Positions 32,924 to 47,350 of a stretch of 64,000 nucleotides of DNA are shown here, one piece after another. The notes below the pieces were generated by a model. It was not told the origin of the DNA. It worked only from the letters and a program-made list of their open reading frames with translations, and did not search any database. Origin of the DNA: Oscarella lobularis (Eukaryota; Porifera; Homoscleromorpha; Homosclerophorida; Oscarellidae); the NCBI RefSeq assembly GCF_947507565.1, contig NC_089176.1:2790001-2854000 (forward strand). The letters are read 5' to 3'. Numbering within the stretch: position 1 is the stretch's first letter; each line of letters opens with the position of its first letter. The translations under genes and the position numbers were made by a program.

Positions 32924-33947
32924 ATGCCGAGAGGAAGAGGTTCTCCTCAATTGCAACAAGAAGGAAACCGGATAATTAAACATTGTTTCACTGTAGGACG
33001 GGGTCCACGGCACAAGGGCCAGACGAGACGTTTCACAAGCGAAGACGAAGTCCAAAAGCAAGCAGAAAAACGCCAGAGAGAAATCGAGTGGCGAGTCAGT
33101 GCAGCAGCAGCAATGTTCTCCAATTTTTACTGGCAAATTTCAGCGGCAAAAAGGCCTGCCTTCTGAATCAGAATCAGAATCGGACGACGAAGACAAGGAG
33201 AAAAAGGAGGAAGATGACGACGACGATGACGTTGCTTTTGCTCGCGGAAAATCGGAATCCGATTCGGACGAGGTTCAATGACGTAGAATTGCGTCACTTT
33301 GCTTTTAATTAACAGTGGGTGTGGTTTTATTTTCTAGGACGACGACGACGACAAGCCCAGAAAGTTGAAGGGATTGGAGGCCATCATCGACGTGGAGAAT
33401 CCTAATCGAGTTGTGAAGAAGGCTAAAAAAGCAGGCAATATTGATGTCAATGCAAAAGTCGAGTTGACGAGACGGCAACGGTGAGTCAGACGACGTCTTT
33501 TTTTTTCTATAATCTTTGATTTTTCTGATAGGGAAGCTATCGAAAAGCAGAGAGCGCAGGAGAACTATAAGCAGAGACATGCAGCCGGAAAGACGGAAGA
33601 GGCGCGAGCTGATCTCGCACGATTGGCAATCATACGCAAGCAGAGAGAAGATGCGCGCAAGGAAGAGGAGCGAAAGCGGCAGGAAGGTAAGACGAAACTG
33701 AAAAATAGAAGTATACAGTGAAACCCCTGTATAAATAACTAAATAAATATTCTATGATTATTCCGGCATTCAGTGGTCACCTGTTTGTCTTCATAAATCA
33801 CTTAGTAGCAGCTGTTCTATCTATGTATCTCTTATTCAGTATCACTCGGGTTTCACTGTAGAACATTCTTTAGTGGGGCGTGGCCTTTTATCATCTCTTT
33901 TTACTGTAGCTGCAGCGGCTGCCGCGCAGAAAGGACGAAAAGCGTGA
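32924..33947 (+). CDS. PDAP1: PDAP1 / HASPP28 (28 kDa heat- and acid-stable phosphoprotein)
   Basis: Small charged phosphoprotein named for an interaction with PDGF. The first exon is tiny (32924-32939, MPRGRG) and joins after a 55-bp intron to [19 protein letters not shown]. Later exons carry the acidic [20 protein letters not shown] stretch, then the conserved block [20 protein letters not shown] and [20 protein letters not shown], then [20 protein letters not shown], closing with an Ala-rich end [12 protein letters not shown]. The conserved block matches human PDAP1 closely. Six exons. The final intron contains a MITE-like insertion listed separately. Confidence 0.92.
33714..33860. mobile_element. 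Mariner-like MITE in the last PDAP1 intron
   Basis: A 147-bp element with exact 13-bp terminal inverted repeats, tacagtgaaaccc (33714-33726) and gggtttcactgta (33848-33860). Read as CAGTGAAACCC...GGGTTTCACTG it is flanked by TA on both sides, the target duplication of Tc1/mariner elements. The interior has no open frame, so it would be nonautonomous. Confidence 0.75.
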
Positions 33948-34070
33948 ACGCGTTCTTTTCTCTACTGAATTACACCGGGTATAAAAAAACCGAAAGAAAG
34001 AGGGCGTTATCGCGACTTTCGCGTGTGCGCATGCTTCCTTGCATACACGCGAGCTGCATATAATAAGGCG

Positions 34071-35421
34071 ATGGCTTGCTGCGGTGGGTCGCCCGAAGAC
34101 GCCGAAGCGACTCGTCGCAGTCGCGAAATCGATCGCGGCCTGCGCGCCGAGAAGGATCACTATCGCAAAATGGTAAAAATTCTCCTCCTCGGCGCCGGCG
34201 AGTCGGGCAAGAGCACGTTTCTCCGACAAATTCGCATCCTCCACGGCGAAGACTTCGACGACGTGGCGCGACGCGAATTCATATCGACGATCTACGGCAA
34301 CGTCATCAAAGCGATAAAAATTCTCATCGAAGCGCGTCGACGACTCGGCGTCGCTTGGGGCGACGAGGCGAGCTGCGCTCGCTACGTCGACGCTTTCGCC
34401 GCCTATAACAACGAGCCGCTCGACAGCGCGAGCTTTAACAAGTATTTCGAAGCGATTGCGAAGTTGTGGAACGATAGCGGCATTCAGGAGACGTTCGCCC
34501 GGCGTCGCGAGTATCAAATTGTACGTCGAAAACTAAAAAGGAGGTGGTTCTGGCGCTCACGTGACCGGCTTTTTTTTTCTCTAGGGTGACTCGACAGCGT
34601 ATTTTATGAGTAGACTAGACGATATAGCGAAGCCGGTAAGATGGGAGATGATGCGTACAGGACGTGCATGTTCGCTTCCTAGAAACCTTACAGTAGTAGC
34701 CAATAATCTGATGTGTGCCACCTAGTACAGAATAGGTCTGTCTTAGACAATATGCCTAGATCAGGTCTTGCATGCAATCTATATCAGGACGTGTTCTATT
34801 ACTTGCGTGTTGGAGAAACACTTAGTATACCAGTCTTCCTATCTTTTATAGACGTATTTACCGACTAAACAAGACGTGCTTTGCTCGCGCAAGGCGACGC
34901 GCGGCATCTTCGAGTACGACTTCACCATCAAGGGCATTCCATTCAAAATGGTCGACGTCGGCGGGCAGCGATCGCAGCGAACGAAATGGTTCCAGTGCTT
35001 CGACGAAGTGACGTCGATCGTCTTTCTCGTCGCGTCGAGCGGCTACGATCAGGTTCTCATGGAAGATCGGACGACGAATCGGCTCACCGAGAGCATCAAC
35101 ATCTTCGAGACAATCATAAACAACAAGTGCTTTCGGCACGTGTCCGTTATTCTCTTTCTCAACAAATCGGATTTGCTCGCCGAGAAGGTCAAAGTGTCGG
35201 ACATATCGCACTATTTTCCGTCGTTCGGCGGCAATCCGCAGAATCTCGAAGAAGTGCAGACGTTCATACTGGAGATGTTTCACGCGAAACGTCACGATCC
35301 CAACAAGCAGATCTACCATCATCACACGACGGCGACGGATACGGAGAACATACGAGTCGTCTTTTCGGCCGTTAAACGTACGATACTCGAAAAGAATATA
35401 CAGTCACTTATGCTCGGTTAG
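34071..35421 (+). CDS. Heterotrimeric G-protein alpha subunit, G12/13 class
   Basis: GTP-binding alpha subunit that in animals couples receptors to RhoGEFs. Exons 34071-34520, 34582-34635 and 34852-35421 give 357 aa. The N terminus MACCGG offers palmitoylation cysteines and lacks a Gly2 myristoylation site, as in G12/13. Motifs: P-loop GAGESGKST, Switch [14 protein letters not shown], Switch [24 protein letters not shown] for guanine recognition, and [13 protein letters not shown] near the end; the C terminus is [11 protein letters not shown], like the QLMLQ of G13. The [19 protein letters not shown] stretch is diagnostic of the G12/13 class. It lies 123 bp after PDAP1 on the same strand. Confidence 0.93.
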
Positions 35422-35698
35422 AGGAGAGATACCCTGGGCGGGATCTATCTGTGTGCGTCACAACAGTCTCATTCATTTCATTTCAATTTTTTTGTACAGT
35501 GGTCTATTATCATTGGTTGTTTGGTTTTGCATTAAAGGTAAAGTTTTATAGCAACGAACGTGAACTTCTTTACTGCACGCAATTTGCTGAGAGGCGAACG
35601 CGAGGAGCGAGAGCAAAAGATACGTTCTCACGTGGTTTTGTGTGCTAGTGAAATTTAGGTGAGATTACACTGGTAAAAGCGACAAAACAGTGCGTTTT

Positions 35699-35953
35699 TT
35701 AGTCGTCGTCGTCGTCTTCCGGAACGAAGATGTTCTTCTCTTCGAGCCACGCGGCGCCGTACTTCGACATCATCGCGCCGATGTAGATGCTGGGGATCGA
35801 GAGTGCGACGACTCGAATCAGACCGAAAACGTAGAATCTTTCCGGTTTAGGATGAAGAGCACCAGTATTCGTGTACGCCCAGCGCCTCCACGTCGGTCTG
35901 GAAAGAGGCAGAAGGGAGGAAATGAGACGACTAGCTTTTCGAGGAGTCGCCAT
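35699..35953 (-). CDS. Small mitochondrial-type single-pass membrane protein
   Basis: An 84-aa single-exon protein. The N terminus MATPRKASRLISSLLPLSRP is basic and Ser-rich like a mitochondrial targeting sequence. One membrane segment, FGLIRVVALSIPSIYIGAMM, is followed by KYGAAWLEEKNIFVPEDD and an all-Asp end. Size, topology and the PEDD end are reminiscent of small respiratory-complex subunits such as NDUFB11 (ESSS), but similarity is too weak to name it. It is head to head with FLII, 179 bp between starts, and tail to tail with the G-alpha gene. Confidence 0.65.
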   Translation of the reverse strand: MATPRKASRLISSLLPLSRPTWRRWAYTNTGALHPKPERFYVFGLIRVVALSIPSIYIGAMMSKYGAAWLEEKNIFVPEDDDDD

Positions 35954-36132
35954 TTTGCTGAAGGTAACGCGCGGTAAATTTGCTCGGAACTGCTTTAGCC
36001 TCTGTTTAGGAGAGGTAGAGCAGTAACCATTCGCTTGCTCATATACTAAACTCTTTACTTAGTGATATTTATACTCCGAAAAGGCCGTAGATGCGGTAGA
36101 AAAAATCATTTTTAGCGTACGTTACCGGAAAA

Positions 36133-39100
36133 ATGTCTCAGGGTGTTCTGCCCTTTATTCGTGGAATCAATCTATCAGAAAACCCACTAGAGGTGCAGTT
36201 TCATCGCATAGCGTCAGATTGGCGATATAAGATATCTCTGAAAACGTCCAGAATGACCAACAGTTCACCGAGAAGATCTCGAGCATGGCGAGCCTTCGTT
36301 GGCTCCGTCTCAACAATACAAAACTTCGCACGCTACCCGATCAACTATCGACGCTGAAAAAACTAGTAAACAGACTACTATGCGTTTTTTTCTTTGTCCG
36401 TGACGTGACGTCACACTTCAGGAATACCTGGCTGTGTCCAGGAATAGCTTGCATCATTTGCACGACGGTGACTTGCAGAGTTTGTCGCGACTGCGCGTCG
36501 TGAATGCTCGTCGAAATCACATCAAAGATCCTGGAATCCCACCAGAAATTTTTGAACTCGGAGAGTTGTCTACGATTGTGAGGATGGGGGCAGAACGATA
36601 TATAACGAGCATCCACTATTACCAATTCCTGTTTTCTTTTATTTTAGGACTTTAGCTATAATCAACTAGAAAAGGTTCGTGGATTGGACAATTGGGGGGG
36701 GGGGGGGGGGGGGGGATTGCTTGCAAGTGCACGTTGCTGGTTAGGTTCCTGAAGGATTGGAAAAGGCCACTGGATTGCTTGTTCTCTCTTTGAGCCACAA
36801 CAAGTGAGAGATTTGCGAATCTAATGATAAGCATTTCATTTTTAATTGACTGGCCTGTTTAGGATCGAAGAGTTGCCCAAGGAGGTTCTTTTGTCTCTTC
36901 TCTTTTTTCTCTCTGATAACGTCCTTTTCATAGCTATTCGTAGAATGCTGCGATATTCATCACTTGGACTTGAGTGACAACAGACTTAGTCAGTTAGAAT
37001 CAGACAGATTGACAAGCTACTTTGATGGTTTGACCTTTAGCTACCATTCCACCGACACTAAGAAGGTGTCGGAACATGGACACACTGGTATTAAATTCAG
37101 ATGAATAGAGGTAAAGTATGTAAATGTTCTGACATAGATGCTAGCTAATAATCCCATGGTCAACTCCAAACTGAGGTGACGCAACGTCACTCATAATTCA
37201 TTGGTGTCTAAAACACGTTTCTATTAGATCTTTGCAAGGATTAGTCAACCTTCGAACGCTGAACTTGAGAAATACAGAGGTGGAGTCAATTCTTTTACTG
37301 GAAGAAGAAACGTTGACCTTACTTTGTCGATTGCAGAGAAATCTCTCTAATTTTCCGGAACAACTTGACAGCTGGCTAGTGAATCTCGAAGGTGCGTTCC
37401 GCTTGTCGTTTTTTTGATGCACTCTATGGGGAAACGTCTTTAGATCTCGACATATCAAGAAATGGTCTTTCGCAAAGTAAACAGATAGATATTCTATGTA
37501 TGTGTGATTACACCCACTCGTTTCTTTCTCTTCGCTTAGTTCCGGGATGCATATATCGTATGGAAAATCTGAAGAGATTGAACGCCAGCCACAACGCAAT
37601 ATCGGAGCTGTCTGGTCGCGTTGGTGAGCCACAGCGTAGCGATCCTCTCCCCGCAGTACACAGGCTGGGCTCTAGAAAACTGGGTCATGTTGGAACTTTT
37701 GAATCTTTCCTACAATAAGCTTCAGGAGTTGCCTGTATGACAATCAAGTGACACCGTTAAGAATTTCACTGTTTCTCGTAGCAAAATGTATCAAAGTGCA
37801 CGCGACTGAAACGACTCTTTCTAAACGGTACACTTATTGAATTTGTCGTTGCAAAAATTCTATTAAGGCATTTTCCTCTAACCAGCCAACGAGCTCGTTT
37901 TCGAAGGAATACCATTGGGAATAAGTCGTCTAACTTATCTGGTATAAAGACTTACGAGAGCTCTAGATATAGATATATGAACAGCTTTGTTTTCTAATCA
38001 GGAACAATTTCAAGCGGCTCGCAATAAGCTCCAGTGCATACCCGAAAGCCTGTGTCGATGCTTTCATCTCAGAAAAGTCTCGCTAGCCGGCAATTGTTTG
38101 CTACAACTCCCTGAAGGAATTCACTACCTTAAAAATTTGAAGGCAAGCCTTCTTCTTTCTTTCATCGAGTCTTTGTTAGATTGCGGCTCGCAGGAACTCG
38201 ACGTGCGAGATAATCCCGACTTGGTGATGCCGGCGAAGCCTCCCGAGGAGCAGATAGGCGGAAATCGGCTCTACAATATCGATTTCGACTTGGAGAAACT
38301 GAAACAGGGAGCGGTCACGTCGGAAGCAGCGGGTGAGACGAGCGAGACGCGACGAGGCTTCGGTATTTTTGCACGTTTTGCTTGCTAGGAAAGGCAACTT
38401 CCCAGAAGAGAAAGGTAGCTCATGTGATGACGACGACGACGACGAGGATTCTCTTATTTTTATTTTTTTCCTTAGGCGCAGATTTTCGATCGTCGTCACA
38501 AGGAGAGACAGGCGAAGGAGAAGGAGCGCTTGAGGCAGGCGGACGACGCGCAGAAAGTGCTCAAGGGATTGTCGGGTATCGCCGAGGAGAAGACTCGAAG
38601 GGAAAGCGTCTCCGGCGGAATTCCCGAGCCGCCTCCGGTGCCCGAAATCAAACGAACGCGAAAGTGGTACGAGTCGTTGGAAAAGCCGAATTTGAGTTAC
38701 GACGACTATTTTGACGAGAACACGGGCAAAGAATTGGGTAAGAAGAGGGACATATACATTTCATACGCAAGACAAGCTAGACAACGACGTAGGTTTACTC
38801 GTTTGGCAAATTGAGAATTTTATTCCTGTCGAAGTGGAACAACGTAAGAGCGTTTCGACGCCTTGGGATAAAGGTCGAGCCATTTGCCTCTCTTATAGCA
38901 CTCTATGGACAGTTCTACAGCGCTGACGCTTTCATCGTTTTAAAGGTAAAGCTCATAGAAACACGTCGTTTCGAAAACGACGTTTGCTACGCGTATAGAC
39001 GTTTCGTGACGAGTACGGCGCGTTAGACTGGAACATATATTTCTGGATAGGTTCCGACGCTACGGTACTGCGTAATACCATCGAAAGAAATAGAATTTAA

Positions 39101-42100
39101 TTTAGGAATCCTCTCTTCGCTCTCTTTTAGCTGGACAAGAAAGCCTGTTCGGCAATGCACGCCGTCAACTTGCGAAACATGCTCGGTGCCGAGTCTCGAA
39201 TAGTCGTACGTACAACGCACCCTCAATTCCTCTTTCGAGCAAACTGCCCTGTTTTCCTTCCCTAAAGAGAGAAGAACAAAATGAAGAGAGCGACGCCTTC
39301 TTGTCCCTATTCAATAACGAAATCACCTACGTCGAAGGTACGTACGCGATCGAAAGAAAAAGGGGAATTTGGAATTGACTGACAGGGGGCACGGCGAGCG
39401 GCTTTTACACGGTCGAGGAGACGTCCTATCCCGTCAAACTCTATCGCGTGTCGGTTCACAATAAGATACACTTTGAACTTGTGCGTGTTTGTAGTTGTGG
39501 GGGGCCCCAGTTCTATTACTATTATGAGTTTTTCAGGTTCCTGTTTCGGAAACGTCTCTCGATCCGCGTTTCGTTTACTTTCTCGATGGTGGGATGAGCT
39601 TTTACGTCTGGCCGGGTCCTCAGGTAATGTGTAATAAATGAACGTTAATTGTTTCGTTGTTTTGACGTCATTACGTCAGTCTTCTCTTCTGTTGAGAACC
39701 AAAGTGAGGTAAGGCGTTCTTTTTTTGCGCGCACCGCGTCCGCGTCGAGTGATTGTGCGTCTCTAAGGCTTTTCGCTGAAAAAATGAACAAGAACGAGAG
39801 AAAGAACAAAGCCTCCGTAGCCGTTTTGACTGTGGTACGAAACGCCGGTAGAGTCAACGAAAAAATGACTGAAATACCTTAGGGAAAAGAACCTCAAGAT
39901 TTTTGGAGCTATCTCGGCGGCCAGTCGAACCCAGACGAAATCCAGGTAATTAGAAAAAGAATTCATTACAGTGCTATCCAACGTTTCTAGCCTCACGTTG
40001 AGAGTTTCACGCCTGGCGTGCCTCGGTTATATCGAGTGCATCTTGGACATGGCTATCTGGAACTTCCACAAGGTCTGCTTTCACACTCGAGTCACTCTAC
40101 GTGCACTTGTATATTTATATGGTAGTCGAAATTCATTTCGCGAAATTGACCGCTTCGCTTCTCGAACCGAAAGAGGTCTATATTTTGGACTGTCATTCGG
40201 ATATCTTCGTTTGGTAAAGATTAACTCGAAATGGTGAATAGAGATCTCGTTACGCAGATTTGTTTGAAGGGTCGGTCGAAGATCGGCGCGACTGGTGCGA
40301 GCAGCGGCTCTAAAGTTGGCCCAGGAGCTCTGCGTCATGCTTGATCGTCCCTCGTATGCGATGGTCACGCGAACTTTGCAGGGGTAGGTTTATTGTTAGG
40401 AAACGTTTGATCGCAATCCGGTTTTACAGGACAGAGAGTCAAATATTCAAGTCAAAGTTTTACGGCTGGGATGACGTTCTTTCGGTGGACTATAGCCGAT
40501 CGGCTGAAAGTGTGTTGAAGCTGAAGGGAAAGGTAAAAAAGCGCGTGCCCTTTGGCCCTTGATGCAACGATTATCATTGTTTCCGAAGAAAACGGAAGGG
40601 CAAGCCGAGACAGCCACACAAGCGGAGGCTTCCAAAACCAAGGTACGTTGATTGGAGACGTTTTTGAATTAATTTGATACTGTTCTTTAGGTGGACTTAT
40701 CCTCGTTGTTCATGCCTCGACAATCTCCCATTTCCGATGAGCAGACGGTTTGAATTCTCGGGGTCAACGAGACGACTGTCAATTTTTTTCTCTTCGAACA
40801 GAAGGAGTTCATTGACGAGTGCAGTCAGGAGTTGAAGGAGATGAAGTGCTTTGTGCTGGAAGGAAAGAAATTCGTGAAACTGCCAGACAGCGAAATAGGC
40901 ACAAATATCTGCATCAGATCCTTTTTTTATCTTACTGTTCGTCTTAGGAAACTTTTTCAGCGAAGAATGCTACGTATTCGTTTGCAAATACTGGATGCCT
41001 CCTCCGGGTGAGTTGTTTTGCGCTTTTTAGACGCTTATGCGTTGAATTTGCACGTACCATAGAAGAAGAAGAGGATGCGGAAGACGACGAGGAGCTCCCG
41101 CAGGACTACACAGTGATTTACTTCTGGGAGGTACGCCGTGTTCTCTTCCCCCCGCTTCTCTGAATGTTCTCTATAATTAATTAAGGGTCGCGAGGCAAAC
41201 AAAATGGGCTGGCTCACTTTTACGTTCAGTTTTCAGCGAAAAATGGAGAAAATGATACCGGACCTGCAGGTCATACGAACGCGACAGGTGAGCTGCGCGT
41301 AGAGATTTCCACTTCCTTTTTTCATTGCGATTTGCGACAGCAACAAGAACCGCTCAAGCTTTTAGCCCACTTCGGGAGCCCCATCGTTATTCAGAGAGTA
41401 AGTAAACGTCTTTATTAATATAGGCACGTATCCTATTTTCTTTCAGGGCGAAAGACGTTTGCCCATCGACGAAGACGACGAAGACGATGAGAATGATACT
41501 AGCGGCAGTCGACGCGAGTCCCAGCTTCTTCAAGTGCGAGCCAATGGCAGTTCGCTTTACACTCGAGTCGTTGAAGTAAGCAGTTTTCTAAATTCGGTTT
41601 TATCGATGCATTTTTACTTCGTTTCAGGTGCCCACAGACGTTCAGTCCTTGAATTCAGAATTCTGGTAGACAAGCCATTTATCCTATAGCCGTGGAGACA
41701 TTTTCTTTTTTTCAGCTACATTCTCAAAGTTCCTTTCAATAAGGGATCAGTTGGCAACGGAGTTGTCTACGTGTGGATAGGCAGGTACGAAGATACCCGG
41801 TATTGATTTTTGATTAATTAATCCGTTACCTCTCTAGCAAAAGTAGCAAGGCTCATAGCATTGTCGCCGAAGAGACGGCGAAGCATCTGTTTGAGGAGTG
41901 GTTTTCCATTCAGACGATACGCGAAGGCAGCGAGCCGGAGAACTTCTTCTGGGTTGGCATCGGCGGAAGAGGAGTATATGACCAAGTAAGCGATTCCATA
42001 CACAAAAGGGGCACTAACCGACTATCTCAGGTGGCTGACTACATGAATTTCACTCGCCTATTCCGCTGTTCGAACGAAAAGGGATTTTTCTCAGTGTCGG

Positions 42101-42543
42101 AAAAGTGCCTAGACTTTTGTCAGGTCAGTCAGTGAGCAGCGAAGGGTGTTACGCCTCAGACGTTTATCTCGCGTAGGATGACTTGGCTGACGACGACGTA
42201 ATGATACTGGATAGCGGCAGCGAGGTACAACGGCCGATAAAACCCAAGTCAGTTAATTTACTCTCGAGTTCGCTCTTAGGTTTTTCTGTGGGTTGGACCC
42301 GGAAGCAGTGACGTGGAAAGAAAACTAGCGGCCAAATCGGCTCAGGTCAGACCGTTCGGCAACGTCGTTTCTTATACTGTGAGAGGCATGCAAGCGTTGA
42401 CTCTGTAGGTCTATGGGAAGCATATGAAGGAGCAGCAGCCGGATCGACCTCGCGTGCTGGCTGTAGCGAAGAAGGGTCACGAACCGCACGCGTTTGTTCG
42501 ATGCTTTCACGGCTGGGGACCGTTTGTCCATCGGCGCTTTTAG
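36133..42543 (+). CDS. FLII: Flightless-1 (LRR plus gelsolin repeats)
   Basis: Actin-remodelling and nuclear coactivator protein with an N-terminal leucine-rich-repeat domain and six gelsolin-type repeats. It starts [20 protein letters not shown], as in FLII. LRR exons follow, ending with [20 protein letters not shown] and [19 protein letters not shown]. The linker has [14 protein letters not shown] and [17 protein letters not shown]. Gelsolin repeats include [116 protein letters not shown] and [20 protein letters not shown]. The end [17 protein letters not shown] lacks a villin headpiece, as expected. About 30 very short exons with introns near 50 bp. One LRR intron carries a 22-nt poly-G run. 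Confidence 0.93.
36694..36715 (+). repeat. Poly-G run of 22 nt in an FLII intron
   Basis: An uninterrupted run of 22 G on the coding strand. It can form a G-quadruplex in DNA or pre-mRNA. Length in the assembly may be inexact because such runs are hard to sequence. Confidence 0.9.
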
Positions 42544-43102
42544 AGCACAGGTAACTAAAAATCTTTCTTGGTGTTCTTGTGTGTACGACTCAAGTGTCCT
42601 CTGGGTAAAGAAATATATACCTATATATAGTGTTAGGAATGGTGTGGCGAGACCGTGTCACTGATGTGTAGTCTGCAGAAAAGTTGATGGTTTCTAAACC
42701 ACACTCTCTTACAAATCCTACCTGCACAAGCTACCTTTTGTTTATCAAACCGAATTATTAATTAATTAATTAATTTAATTAATTAAGCTAGATCAGGGAT
42801 AGATATTGTAGTAGTGCGTATTTTAATTAGTCTTTAGTAAGACGATACAGTTCGGTGAATCTCGCAAAGCTAATATTATGCACATTGTTGGAATTTTAAG
42901 AAAAAATGTAATTGCGTCTCTGTCTGACGTGCTGATCGAAACGGGATGCAAAATAGCCTTTTTTCAGTTACAGAACACAGGAACAAAAGGACAGCCATGC
43001 GAGTGTTCGAGCATGCGCACGAGATTCAAAGATCGGCCATGTTGGACTTTAGTTAGTCTACGATTTCGAGCAAGCAAAAGTAGACCTGGATCCGGCGTGG
43101 AA
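42544..43102. other. Gap between FLII and CNOT3
   Basis: About 560 bp, AT-rich in the left half, with a TTAA-type repeat at about 42757-42786 (attaattaattaatt pattern). No coding exon is recognised. The CNOT3 promoter is expected in the right half. Confidence 0.5.
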
Positions 43103-47231
<4,129 letters not shown>

Positions 47232-47350
47232 CGTTAGTTGTAACGATGGTTTTTGTGTAACTTTGTACAGAGGTAATGAGAGAAGTGCGTACATACGGGA
47301 GAGGTGCGTGTTTTATTTTCGCGCGTGCAAGCCCGTATCGAAAGAAAAAC

